64,000 bases of DNA from Nephrocerus scutellatus. Lineage: Eukaryota; Arthropoda; Insecta; Diptera; Pipunculidae. The notes under the pieces were generated by a model. It searched no databases. It had not been told where the DNA came from and saw only the letters and a list, made by a program, of their open reading frames with translations. The translations under genes were made by a program, and so were the position numbers. Of this stretch, positions 1-12,146 are shown one piece after another. The stretch spans positions 114,749,890 to 114,813,889 of the forward strand of contig OX352761.1 in assembly GCA_947095585.1 (NCBI GenBank), written 5' to 3'. Position 1 is the stretch's first letter, and each line of letters starts with the position of its first letter.

Positions 1-1690
1 AAAAATGTAATTCGCGGATGCAGTCTTTTTTGGTGTTAGGTGTTTTTCGCAATTTATGCGTCTTGGAAATTTGCTACCCGGAAACACAAGTATTTACTAC
101 ATGTGAATAAATAAGTACTTTCCAAAAACAAAGCCATAACATTGAATTGAATTTCTCAAATTATCTTAATGAACTGCTAAAAAGGGTATAAATTGTTGCG
201 TTACTTGATCGAGGCCATTGCGAATATTGTTTAAATATCTAAACAAAAGCTTTAATTTTTTAGGAATCTTTGAAAACATTATTTTTTATAAATTTGAATG
301 TATAAATAAGAAAAAGGAAAAATAGATGCATTCAAAGAACTGGGACTGGGACCGAGAAATAGCAAGGAGACTGAATGGAAGTATAGTAATTTGTGGATCC
401 CGAATTCAATTTAATGCAAGAGTAAAGCTTTCAGTATTTGGCTTGACCTATCTTTGAAAACAAACGTTACATAAGATAAATTATAAGTTATTTTTCCTAA
501 TTAATATGTAGATGTATATAAATTTGTAAAAATTATGTCTTTTCTTTGGATAAGTCTGCTTATTTTTATTTAAATTGCTATTTTATTGACTTAAATATAT
601 ATATTAACCCACTTGATTTTAAGGGTTTTTTAATTCAAGTTTAAAAAAAGTTTGGAGACCCCTGGTGTAGGGAATCCTGTGTAGGCGCGGAAACATTTAT
701 AAAGATTTTCTTCTTAAATTTATATTGGCTTAAAGGCAAAAACGGCTGATTTCATTCTTCTGCATACTAATAGTAAGCCTATCCCGAGCACATAAATGAT
801 AGCTGTAGTACATGTAGAACATATTTTGTGAGCAAATCAATACAGTAAATTTTTATTTTATAGTGGCAATAATTCCTTAGTTCGATCAACACGAAACATC
901 AGGAACTGGCATTTTTGAGTTATAATATAATTTAAATCGGTTTATCATCTTTTTTGATTCGCCAGTTCGATTCAAGATACCAACGTATAAAAAAAACGTA
1001 TTTTTTCATTTTTATCAGATGCCACTATGAGCACTTCTCTGTGCAACAACCACAAACGCTAAGAAATCCCTGCTAATCGGATCGAAATCAAACGAATTTG
1101 TTGCTAAAAGTATGTCATGCCCTTAATACCCTCGGCGAAATCATCCTTGTACATTATTTTAAGAAAAAGAGCAAATTTAAAGTCCCTTTTGTCCCCGCAT
1201 CGATTGCCATAGTATTCCAACAACACGGCCACAGGCACAGACAGCAGCACATAGGAACTTGCGGGTGTTGATCTTTTGCAAACTCGTCGCTGTCGGCAAA
1301 TCGTCAATCGACCCACTTTTGAAGAATATAAATTGCGTCCAAGTCGCGCAACGTTACCTCGCGTACCCCACCAAAAACACACCAAAGTACCACATCTCAC
1401 CGCGTTAATGCGTCGACGGAATTCACAGAAATCTTCGAGAGAGCTCGAAATATTTAAGTGTAAAATAGTAATTTTTTTAGAAATTTATATGTACTAGAAG
1501 TCCTTTTATGGTCGAAATTCGACCGTAATTCATTAAATTTTGTAGTTTGAACGTTATTGAGGTTATTTGCGAGCGTGTACAAATACGTCATTAGCGTGTT
1601 TTGTTAGCCTTAATTCCCTGCAATACCTATGGAAAAAAAAATTAAAAAATTTAAATTATAAATTTTAGCTTCCTGCACTCCTTCTCCATA
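1..1690. other. AT-rich intergenic sequence, nothing recognised
   Basis: No host exon or identifiable transposon protein is readable. Short frames on both strands at 1104-1497 overlap each other and match nothing I recognise. Confidence 0.5.
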
Positions 1691-1759
1691 TATTAAAAAG
1701 GGTTACAGGTGGTGAAGGTAAATAGAAAACTTCACGTATTAATACATAGATAACCCTCG

Positions 1760-2360
1760 ACCTAAGGGTTCGACCACAACCCAATTTTTGTAAAAAGTCT
1801 TGTCGTCACAGATACACATACATATGGGCAAAGTTTGAATAAAATCAGATTTTAGAAAGTGGATTAAAAATTTGTCACAGGATTTGGTCAACCAGCCAGC
1901 CAGCCAGCCAACAAACAACAGACAAATACATCGGAACGCGAATTTAATGTAGAGAATTTAATAAAAACAACCCATAAAAATTTTCATGTAAATTCTCCAA
2001 TAACCAAAAGTATACTGAATTCCACTATAAATGGTGAAAAATAAAAACACATGCGAAGCACTGCACCACAATAACAAAATAACCCCAATCGTAAATCAAA
2101 GCAGCGTTGCTCACAGCGCACCAAAACACAGTCATTATAGTATGACCTGATCTGATGCTGCTATATGCCAAAAAAAAATTGTATGGAAGCCCCCTGACCT
2201 TGCGGCCCAACCACTGCAAAATTTTAATAGAAAGTGTTGTCGTCGGTAATAAGCATGTGTGCAAAGTTTAAATAAAATCGGGCTTTAGGAAATGGGTTTA
2301 AAATTGATCACAAGATTTGACCAGACAGCCAGCACGCGAAGATGTTATAGAGAATATAAA
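1760..2360. repeat. Helitron-like noncoding dispersed repeat
   Basis: Contains the recurring block 'aatagaaagtgttgtcgtcg' and 'aataaaatcgggctttagga' followed by CAGCCAGC-type runs. The same blocks occur near 19055-19110, 31925-32300 (opposite strand) and 35740-36440. The link to Helitrons is inferred from the shared block beside the terminus-like sequence at 18828. Confidence 0.55.
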
Positions 2361-2429
2361 AAGAATTAAGCATTGGGAGACTGCCGTACGGATTATTCAT
2401 AATTGCTCCGTATAACTTTATGAAATTAA

Positions 2430-2880
2430 TAGCCGATGGATTTTTACTGATTTCATGATTGATGTTCAACAAGGTGAAGTAGGGGAATGTTTCCTAAAGT
2501 CAATTATCTTCTCTATCCACAAGAAAAGTAATGCTAACAAACTGGGTAATTATAGAGGAATTTCTTTTATGAACTGCGTGGCTCAAAATCCTATTGGGAA
2601 TTATGCAAAAGAAACTAGCAAAGTGGGAAAAGAAACATAAGATCCTGAATGAGTTCCAAGCGGGATTAAGAGAACAGTTCTCTTCGATGGACGATATCTA
2701 CAATTAATGCAGGATCATCAGCAATAAGCAAACAACGAAAAAATGAAGGTGTATTTATGGCTTTTTCGTTGACTTCAGAGCAGCTTTTGATAGGATAGAT
2801 CAGAAGTGACAATTCTTCAAGTTGACTATTATGGGTGTCTCAACGAAATTTTTTTATTTGTGAAAAACCTACATAATAAT
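2430..2880 (+). mobile_element. LINE reverse-transcriptase fragment (plus strand)
   Basis: Broken frames give IHKKSNANKLGNYRGISFMN, then FQAGLREQFSSMDDIYN and FVDFRAAFDRID. These are RT motifs 1-3 of a non-LTR element. Stops and frameshifts show it is dead. The clade is uncertain. Confidence 0.7.
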
Positions 2881-2979
2881 ACATCAGCAGCATAAGATGG
2901 AAAGCATATCTCAGATTACTTCGAGACATCTATGTATGGGTAAAGCAAAGTGGTTTAATAAGCCCAATGTGGTTTGCGT

Positions 2980-4460
2980 TAATGTAAAATTTAGTGCAGT
3001 GACATAACCAAGGCCAGCCTAGAATAAGAAAACAACAACGTCTCGGACTAGCTGTTGAGTCAGAGAAGAGAAAAATCAGTGTCATACTTGGGTGCGATGC
3101 AAGTGCACACCACACAATCTGGGGAGGCACTGAAATCAATGAAAGGGCTGAGTCATTTTTTGTATACCTATTAAATACTAACATCCTAGTTTGTAATATT
3201 GGGCAAGAGCCGGCCTTTATCACTAAAAATAGACTCAATACTCACTAACGATCCAAAGCAATCTGCGTAAATGACCTCATTAGCATAAAGCCGATCAAGT
3301 GGGCAATTAACGGCTTCAAGCCGGTCCAGATCAGATCATACGAGCAAAATTACAGAATAGTTCATAAATCATTCTCCCATGATTAGAGGTGATTTCAAAT
3401 GGTGTCTAAGATTATTATATGTTCCTAGGAAATGGACGGCAGTCAAGGTGGTCTTCATTCATTCAAAAAATAGGACGAAGCTCACATGGCTACCAAAAGA
3501 CCTTAGCCCAATAACCCTGTCGTCCTTCGTTTTAAAAACTCTGGAAAGGTTATTAGATGTTTATAAAAGATAAATTGTTGATCCCAGTAGATGGGCTCAG
3601 TCTCAACACGCATACTGCAAAGTGAAGTCTGTAAAAACAGCCCTTCATACACTGGTGAGTACGATTGAAAAATCATAACATTCGAAAACGTACTCACTTA
3701 TACGGTTCCTCGATATTGAAGGTGCCTTCAATAACGTCAAGATATAGGCTATAATGAATGGCATGTCTCTTCTAGGGGTTGGCCACACAGTATATAAGCT
3801 AATCCATAATATATAGTCTTAAGAAGGATTGTTAAAGCCGAGCTGGGTGATTCCACCATTAAAAGGCACGTAGCCAGATAAACGCCGCAGGAAGGCGTTT
3901 TATCCCCTCTACTCTGGAATATAGTAATCAATGGTTTGCTAAGAGAGCTAGAAGTATAGGGCAAAAGCGCAGTTAGCAATGCTAACTATGTAGCTATAGC
4001 TTTCTCAGGTAGGTTCTTAGTAGCGACCAAGGACGTGGTTTGTGACGAGAGGCCAGAGGAAAATTGTTACGGACTAAGGTTACGGACTAGGGGTAAACCC
4101 GTCCAAGACAAAACCGGTCCTTTATACAAATAAATATAAAGTTTTTATAGTGACTCCACCCACTCCAAACGGGAACAGTCTAGTTTTCACCAATAAGGCG
4201 AAATTTTTAGGCACAATCCTGGTACAAAGTATAAGTTGGAAACCGAATATTCTAGAGAGGTTTATCAAAGCTACCAAAGCCAGACCAGGTGGACTGGCTA
4301 TACATCACGGCAGTAGTAAGGCCAATGTGTATGTACGGGGTTACCGTTTGGTGGACGGCTCTTTGAAAATCCCCTTACGTAAAAATTATGGAGAAGATAA
4401 AAAAGGTCTGCACATTAGTGGAATACTAAAGTCAACACCTACACGATTTTAGTGCTCAAT
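2980..4460 (+). mobile_element. LOA-like LINE remnant (endonuclease C-terminus to RT)
   Basis: In order on the plus strand the fragment shows an endonuclease end (VILGCDASAHHTIWGGTEIN), RT start (VPRKWTAVKVVFIHSKNR, LSPITLSSFVLKTLERLLD), DIEGAFNNV, GVLSPLLWN, a degraded YxDD box (ANYVAIAFSG) and the post-RT segment (AKFLGTILVQSISWKPNI). Several stops and frameshifts interrupt it. The CPQGGVLSPLLW-type signature suggests the LOA clade. Confidence 0.8.
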
Positions 4461-6028
4461 CAATATTTTTCCGACCGGAAAAAGCCGGGCAATAAACTAT
4501 AATTATATGTATATAAAAAAGATTCCTTTTCATTACCAAAGAATCCATTCTCTCTTCAACAGACCACTTATTATTATTGTCTTGTTTTTTAATAATTTTT
4601 ATTAAAAATATAAATAAAAATACTACTACTACTACTAGTATTCAAATCTGAACTTATTAAGTGTCCCTACCCCGCTTCATCCGAAGATTAAAGACCTTAA
4701 TCCAATCCATGTCTATCTATCCATTTTCCTCAAGTTTTCCTTTACCGAAAATTCATAATATACATAGCCAAGAAATCCTTAATCCCAATAAGAACTATAT
4801 CCCATGCACCATGAAATAAAATACCGCTGTCTTTAACAATTCAACAATGCAATAATGGAACCTTGGGGATTTCAACGAAACATCACAATACCACAGCTAA
4901 ACAAAATCTACCTAGCGATAGCACAAGCTGGAAAAATTCAAAAGTATTTATTCTTGCATAATAAAATCATTAAAAACGAGTATCTTGAGATTTGCCTGAC
5001 TGTGGTTGTCACGATTTTCAAATCTGATCTATCAAAGCGGGACGCACAAAAGAGGCAGACAAAGCGGAAAAAGTATTTCACTTGCAACGGCTCAGCATTG
5101 TGAAGATAAGTAGCTGACTGCTTAGCGAGAATCGCATATTCACAGAAGATTCTAGATGAAAAAGCTTCACAACATTTACGAGTGGTTTTCGTGGAAATTT
5201 ATAACACAATATTAAATGTTTATTTAATAAAAACTTTAAAGTTTGTATACACATAGTAAAGTTCGGTTCGTTGATCCAACCCCATAAACTTTATGAAAAG
5301 TTGTTGCTTTTGTGAAGATGTTGCCCGCACTTGTAAAAGTCGAGGAGATGCACGCATCAAACGAGAGAATATAAACTTGGAAATTTCTTGTTATGTATGG
5401 ATATTAATGTATTAATGTATGGAATTAATGTAAAATTACCAGTGGTTCCATTTAAAAAAGAGAAAACTATTAGATAGTAAAGCGGAGCTTCTCAGCCCGC
5501 TATATGGATAGTTGTAATTCTGTCCAAAAACTGGATTACCTCAAAACCATTTAAGTTTCATGAACAAATTCATTTTTTATACTTTTCCTACTAAAACTAC
5601 CACTATTAAAGAAAAAATATCTCAATATTAGGCCATCACAAGCCGCATCACAAACAATTGTTTAAAAGAAACTCCTGTCAAATTCTGAGTGGTAGAAGTG
5701 GAGACATACGAGTGGACAAACTGGCAAATTCAAAAACTCACAAACAAACACGTGGAAAAAAATTCCATTGCACTGATTATAAGCTTCGCCCTTGGTTAAA
5801 ATCTTAAACGCTAGGTAACGGAGACGTATTTAACATTTGACTCTTTCTCTCGCTTTTATTTATTTAATTCACATGAAAGCATAAGGCTTTTACAAAGGAC
5901 TCGGCTTAACAAGAGACGGTTAAGTTGAGATTTTTCTTTCGTTTCGACCATTTTTCTCAGCGTCATGCTTGGCGGCCAACTTGTGGACTACTTTTCTCTG
6001 TCCCGATTTTACGTCGGTTACAACCAAT
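4461..6028. other. Intergenic, no gene recognised
   Basis: AT-rich sequence with a short (TAC)n run at 4621-4635. The 82-codon frame at 4855-5103 has no recognisable motif. Confidence 0.4.
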
Positions 6029-6143
6029 TTAATAATAATATTTGACGCGACAGACCGTTCCGGTCCAAGACCTAGCTTCTCGCAACTATTGGTGTTGTGC
6101 ATTGCACCCAAATGGAAGGGACCTACAATTTAATCCGAATTTC
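6029..6143 (-). mobile_element. tRNA-derived SINE, 3' part, inserted in a LINE
   Basis: On the minus strand this reads as the SINE 3' region (ATTAAATTGTAGGTCCC...) and ends TGTCGCGTCAAATATTATTATT, the same end as the SINEs at 13431, 21592 and 32456. It interrupts the RTE-like LINE coding frame just after NYLGSTVAADS and lies in the same orientation. Confidence 0.8.
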
Positions 6144-7450
6144 CGTATGGAATCGGCTGCTACAGTTGACCCGAGATAGTTAAAGGATTGCACTACTTCA
6201 AATTCGCGCTCCACTATTTTATTTGAGGAACCAATGTTTAATGTTCTACTCGTAGACGTGGCCACCATGTACTTTGTTTTGTTCTCATTTATGTGCAGCC
6301 CTAGATTTCGTGCCGCCCGATTGATCTGGATGCAAGCTTCTTGTACAGTTCTTCGGTTTCTGCCAACGATGTCAATGTCGTCTGCGTAAGCCAGTATCTG
6401 AATGGACTTATAGAGGATTGTTCCTATCGCCGTTACGTCAGTCTCGGATCACTTTCTCCAACGCCAGATTGAAGAGGACGCAGGCCAGTCCATCCCCCTG
6501 TCGGAGCCCGTTATAGATGTTGAATGGTCCTGATAGTGATCCGGATATTTTTACTTGGGTTATAACATTGGTTATGGTCAACCTACATAGTCGTGTCAGT
6601 TTATTTGGGATGCCGAATTCTCTAATGGCTTTATAAAGTTCTACTCTGGCTATGCTATCATAGGTGGCTTTTAAGTCTATAAAAATATGGTGTAGTGAGT
6701 TTTCAAACTCTAGACATTTTTCCATCACCTGCCTAAGGGTGTAAATCTGATCAGTTGTTGATTTGCCTGGGATGAAGCTACACGGGTATGGAACAATGAA
6801 AGAAGGAAGGAAGGATAGAGGAGAAAATCTTTTACGCGGTACTCAATAACGTTATACTACGATAATTGCTGATATCTCCTTTCGTATGTATGGGGCACAG
6901 GATGCCTCTTCGCCAGTCTTCTGGCATCGCTTCTTCCTCCCGTACTTGCACTATTATTTCATAAATTGCTTGGTGTATTGCGTAGCCTCCTGTTTTAATT
7001 AGCCCCGCTAGGATACCATCAGATCCCGGGGCCTTACTATTTTTGAGTCGAATTATCGCTATGCTAACTTCGTCTATGCTTTGTGGCGGCAGCATAGTGT
7101 GGTCTTCGGTCATTGGTGGAGCCTTCAATTCCTCAGTTAGCTGACCATTATAAGCAACTCATGAAAGTGCTCTTGCCATCGCTCTAAGATGCCTTTGAGA
7201 TCGGCGATCAGATTACCCTCTTTGTCTTTGCAGTATCAGCAACGCGGTGTATATTCCATCATACCGCGGACTCTTTGGAAGAACTTGCGCGCCTGGTGCG
7301 GTCCTCGTTCTCTGTACTGTTCTAGTTCACGGACGAGATTCTTCTCCTGCTGGTTTCTTTCGCCAGAAGCACCAACGTAGACAGTGTTTAACCTCAGAGC
7401 AAGTTTGATCCACTGTCTGGTTCAATTTTATGAATTGTGACAAAACATCG
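6144..7450 (-). mobile_element. RTE-like LINE remnant (RT domain)
   Basis: Minus-strand frames give, in order, LKNSKAPGSDGILAGLIKTG, EDWRRGILCPIHTKGDISNY, SITLLSTA, IFIDLKATYDSIARVELYKA, GLRQGDGLACVLFN, YADDIDIV and VVQSFNYLGSTV. These are RT motifs of a non-LTR element related to RTE-like endonuclease-RTs. Frameshifts separate the blocks. Further copies lie at 9060, 39575, 47256 and 60845. Confidence 0.85.
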
Positions 7451-7469
7451 TAAAACTGATATCGTTAAT

Positions 7470-7700
7470 GCGGGCGATTCCAATGTGGCTTCGTCATTCT
7501 GGCCAGAAAACAACTCAAGAAAGGTGTGTTGAAATATTCACCGAGTTTAATCACCTTACTCAGCTTGTAAATGAGCCAACACGAATACCTGAAATTGCAA
7601 ATTATTCCGCAAACACCCTTGACTTGTTCCTTAACTCTCGTCCTTAGAAATACTCCGTCAATGTATTATCGCCTCTAATTTCAGATGGTATGTTAAAGGT
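7470..7700 (+). mobile_element. LINE endonuclease C-terminal fragment
   Basis: The plus-strand frame reads GDSNVASSFWPENNSRKV, then HLTQLVNEPTRIPEIANYSA, TLDLFLNS and SPLISDG. This is the end of an AP-type endonuclease of a non-LTR element (GDFN..TQLV..PTRIP..LDLF type). It carries a stop and no RT follows it. Confidence 0.7.
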
Positions 7701-9055
7701 ACATTTCAACTCGACTTCGCTGAGAGAGTGTAGTCGAGTTAAGTCAAGCTCATCTAGATTCGACCCAGGTTTATATGGTGCCAAAACTTATTTCAAGCTG
7801 GGTTTAACCCCACATTAAACGTAGTAAATAAAGATTTTCGGTCTTACACTCCACTTTTTCCTACTAATTAGTTTATCACTTCATTTAAATATTCGTCGTT
7901 GGAGAATCTTAAAGTTTCAGCCTTGAACGCTTACTCTTAACGCCTTAAGTTTATGAAGTTTCTATGTATGCGTTTCATGTTTCATGCGTTACCTCGTTAC
8001 ATTGATTTTTTCCTAGTTACTAATCCAGTAATTAGTTTCATTTTTTAAAAAAATTATGCATTATATTTATGTTATACTCGTATTTATTGTACAAGTGTAT
8101 CTGAATACTCTGTAGATTTACTAAGTTTACCCTTAAATTTGTCCAAATTTCTCGCTTTAGTCTGAGTTAAATGGCTTAAAACTTTCTCAACGCACATCTT
8201 TGTGCAACAACTCTATTTTTTTTTTGTGCAAACACCAGCTAATTATTGCACAGTTGATAAAAAGTTCAAAAATAAAATTACAAAGCAATTGATACTCAAA
8301 TTGGCCACTTTAAGTTGGCAAAAAAAATGTTAGCCATAGAAATATTTCCATTACGTCCAGCATTGATCTGCAAATGGATGTAGGGACGTTAGGAATCAAT
8401 GGACGGTTTCAATTCTTGGCCCATTAGGTTTTTATTTTATTTTATTGTGATTTCGTCCTTTAATATCGATAGCGTTTACCTGTGCGCCAACGGCATTTGA
8501 GGGAGACCAAGCAGTTAAACATTTCGACTTTCGCAAAGGTATTGCTTATAGAAGAACTCAAATATGGAAAAGGACGAAATACGATTTCGACGGTGATTCG
8601 TACTGGAGTTAAATTTTATGATGTGGAAAATAGTGCATACATAGATACTCCAATTTTCTCGTTAAGCTGTCTGCAATCAATCTATTTGTTAAGCGTGAAA
8701 GTGAGAGTACATGTTTGTTGTTGAATCGAAATCTCATCTTGACATCTTTCCCTTTTGGCACATTGCGCTTCTGAGTGTTTGTGAATTCATTCATATTAAT
8801 TTTATTTAAGAGGAATTGTCCTCTTAGCATCTCGTTTGTTTAAAGGTGGAGCAGATTCAAGTATACATTGAGATTTATTAGATTTTTTGACATTATTATT
8901 TATTCTTACATGGTCGGCGTGTCTCTGGCTTCTCTGATTGATTGTTCACTTTGTAAAGTCGAAGAGTGTGTATGAAAAAATGAATTTAGAATTTTGAATG
9001 CAACACGAGCCAAATCTTTTATCCATACATTACATACTCGTTCTAGAACAAGGTA
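7701..9055. other. Intergenic, no gene recognised
   Basis: 7730-7830 contains a GTTTAACCC-type repeat resembling sequence at 22920-23110. The rest is AT-rich and unassigned. Confidence 0.4.
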
Positions 9056-9059
9056 TCTC

Positions 9060-9285
9060 GCAGTGATATCTACGGCTTAAAAGTCTATAAAAGATGGTGA
9101 TGGCTTTTAAACTCTAGACATTTTGTTATAACCTGTATGGGTGAAAATCTGATCAGTTGTTGATGCTATACTACTGGTATGGGCCAATAATGACTTTAGC
9201 GTATGGGCCTATCCTGTCTTAAAGGATAGTGGAGAAAATCTTATACGCGGCACCCAACCGCGCGTCGTTAACCAAAGATCGGCAA
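9060..9285 (-). mobile_element. RTE-like LINE fragment
   Basis: Nucleotide sequence is closely related to 6655-6850 (AAGTCTATAAAA..., TCTAGACATTTT, AATCTGATCAGTTGTTGA, GTGGAGAAAATCTTATACGC), so it is a second, shorter piece of the same family in the same orientation. Confidence 0.75.
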
Positions 9286-9389
9286 GGATTTACGATAGAA
9301 CCTGCTCTAACCGTTGAGTTAATACTGGCACATCTTCCATGATGGACGTTGATTGTCGTATAACTAATCCGCGTCCGAAGAGGACCGTG

Positions 9390-11520
9390 GAATTATGCCC
9401 TCAGTTGGCGGTGTTCACGTTAATCCAAGACATTTCGTGTATCCGAGACTTATTTAGCGGTCAGGTACGAGATCAGATCGGTGATCCGGCACTCCGAAAG
9501 CTCCCTCAGGTTGGCAAAGAAGGGTTTTTTCAATTTATGGAGTCAGAAGCCCGCCAGTGCTGGACACTTGCACAGATAATGGATGAGAGTTTCCCTCTCA
9601 ATGACATCCCAGCAGCTTCCGCACGAAGTATTGTGCGGAATTCCCAGTTTGGCTGCGTGGCTGCCCACCGGCCATTGAACTGGAAATATCTTTCCGTGAT
9701 CTTGAGATCAGCTCGGTGGATTTGTTTTAATTGTACGAAGGCCACATCGCCCTCGAAGTAGAGCAGTTGTTCAAGTCAATTCAACTTAGTTGTGCCTTGG
9801 TGGTATGGAAACTGAGGAGGCGTTCTCTGACGGACTTCATTGGACCGCACACTCTTTTCATGTGGTCGATGTCCGATGTTACGCCCTGCATGCCTCCCTA
9901 ATCGCCAGGATCGCCGCCTGAAAGATGGTAGCGGAGTCAGGAAGCTTGTAGGACATTGAAAGATTAAGTTTTTCTGAGAAGGCTCCAGCGCCGACTCCAT
10001 TACTCATCTTGGATCCGTCGGTGGATATAGTTACGTGAAATAGCTCCAATACTTCTCCGTCCTTTTAACTTTCTCTAGTCGGAAACTCAACGGCAAAGCT
10101 GGGACTAAAGTTCAATGTAGGAGTTCAGTAGTCAGTTAAGGATTGTATCATATCCCGTGGTAGCAACTGCAGTAAATTGCAGTGCCCGTACGTTTTGCCA
10201 ACAAACCACCCAGATTCTCTGAGAGGGACAGCGCTGCACTTCGCAGGTAATAAGAGGTAATAAGTGTAAAATTGTATTGAGAGCATCGGTAGGGCAATAC
10301 CTTAGTGCACCAGTTTTTCCAACAGTTGCTGATCATTGTATTCTACCTACCTTGGTTGCATTATACTTTTTATTAATCGCCGGCCACCAGGCTAGCGCAC
10401 CATAGGTGTATCACCGCAGTGTACATCCAAAGTGCCATCCTCGGCTGCAGCCCCATTTCTTACCGATGGTTTTGTTACAGGCGTATAAGGCGTGAATGCT
10501 TTCTTAACACTGAATTCTATATTTGACTTCCAGCTGAGTTTCCTAACAAGGATCACGCCGAGATATTTAGCAACTGAGTTAAGTGTAAGTCTTTGGCCAC
10601 TAAGCTTTGGGAGGGCGTTTTGGATCTAGCGGTACCATTTGTTTTTCTACAGTTAATTCATAGTCCACATCTAGTAGCACAGGAGCTAACCTTGCCTAGA
10701 GCCCTTTCCATGACTTCACTAATCACATAAGGGTACTGTCCTGACACAAGTATCACCACGTCGTCTGCATACGCTACAGCTTTCGTCCCGTCATGCTTGA
10801 CCTTGTTTATAACCATCAGCCACAATAAGGGCGATATTACTACTCCCTGGGGATTGCCTCTATTGACTGATTTGATCATGCTACTAGGCCCAAATTAACA
10901 TGGATTTATCTGCTGCCTAGCATGGAAATGATCAACTGTATAATATAATATTTGGAGTTGCTCTAACCTCAACTCAGTAAGAGCCTCCTGAATGGCGTTA
11001 ATATCAACACTGTTGAAAGCTCCTTCTACGTCAAGGAAGGTGGCAAGAGTGTATTTTTTGTATTTGAAGGAATGCTAAATCGTGCGCACCACCTCGTGGA
11101 GGGCCGTCTCAGTACATCTGCCTTTAAGGCATATTGGAGTTTGTATCTTTAAAACTAATGTGGTAGTATAAAATTCTTTCCGTTTTCATCAAGAACGATG
11201 ATAGGCTAAGAGGTCTAAAATCTTTGGCAGATTTATGACCCCTTCTGCCTTGGTGATGAACACTACTCGTACTCTTCTCCAACTGCAGGAAACATAACTA
11301 AGTTGTGAAGATATTCACTAGCCAAGAAGTCGACACATCAATGGACTTTTGGAGCATGATGGGTTGTATACCGTCAAGGCTGGGTGATTTGTACGCAGAA
11401 AAACTGTGAATGTCCCAGGAAACCTTTTCATGGGTTATGATATTGGATGCGTCGCATGACGAGCCTTCCTGACCTTCAGGAGTGAATAGCCTATAAGGTC
11501 CAAGTCGGTAGACAACTACA
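9390..11520 (-). mobile_element. LOA-like LINE remnant with RT and RNase H
   Basis: Minus-strand order: RT start (SPSLDGIQPIMLQKS; KDFRPLSLSSFLMKT), RT core (GNPQGVVISPLLWLMVINKV, VVAYADD-type box AVAYADDVVILVSG), RNase H (SDGSKMSNGVGAGAFSEK) and a Cys-containing C-terminus (CGSCWDVIERETLIHYLC.CPAL). All blocks are split by stops or frameshifts. RT plus RNase H in this order fits LOA-type LINEs. Confidence 0.82.
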
Positions 11521-12146
11521 ATTATTAAAAATACACACAACGTTCCATAAATCGTTTTATTTGAGAAACAAAAAACGAAAACATTGAGGCAATAAAAATG
11601 GTTTTCCCTTAACATCCAACAAGCGGTGTTTTTGTGCTGCCATCACTTGGCAAAAACAAAAAGATTTGGATAACTGGAAATATAAATCGAAAAGATAATT
11701 TCGATGTTATATTTTGCGATCTTTCATATAAGTCAATGTTCATATAACTTTTGTGATACAGATTTAAATTTTTTTAAAGCTTTATTAGTAGTTTATTGAA
11801 ATTTGTTTAGCTAATGTTAAAGTTATATTTGTTATTTCTTAATCATTTACAACAGCAATATGTTGTTTTAAAGATAAAAAAATTTACAAAATGAAAATCA
11901 ACCGGAAAAAAAGCAGAGAAAAGCAAGGAAGAACCGTCGTTTCGGTTGCGGTTTTTGTAAGTGTAATTGTAGTTTTTTAATACTACCGAGAGGAATAAGA
12001 ATATTTGGATAATTGTTAGTTACAATATTATTACTATAATATCTAGATTAGCAATTTTAATGAAAATCTTCTCGTAAAAAACAGCATTCTAAATATTAAA
12101 TTTACATGCCCCGACGAATGTGACTGTAACCATCCTCCAAAGTACA
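11521..12146. other. Region downstream of MARCH5, probable 3' UTR
   Basis: AT-rich sequence immediately 3' of the MARCH5 stop codon (minus strand). It contains TTTATT (AATAAA on the minus strand) near 11785, a possible poly(A) signal. No other gene is visible. Confidence 0.4.

Noticed and set aside
1104..1497. Overlapping frames of 73-98 codons on both strands
   Set aside because: No recognisable motif; opposite-strand frames overlap each other and there are no splice or codon clues.
1900..1925. CAGCCAGC short repeats as a possible CRISPR or satellite array
   Set aside because: Simple 4-bp microsatellite inside a dispersed repeat; no spacers, and the genome is eukaryotic.
4855..5103. 82-codon frame starting MEPWGFQRN
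   Set aside because: Basic, low-information sequence in AT-rich surroundings; no motif and no neighbouring exon.
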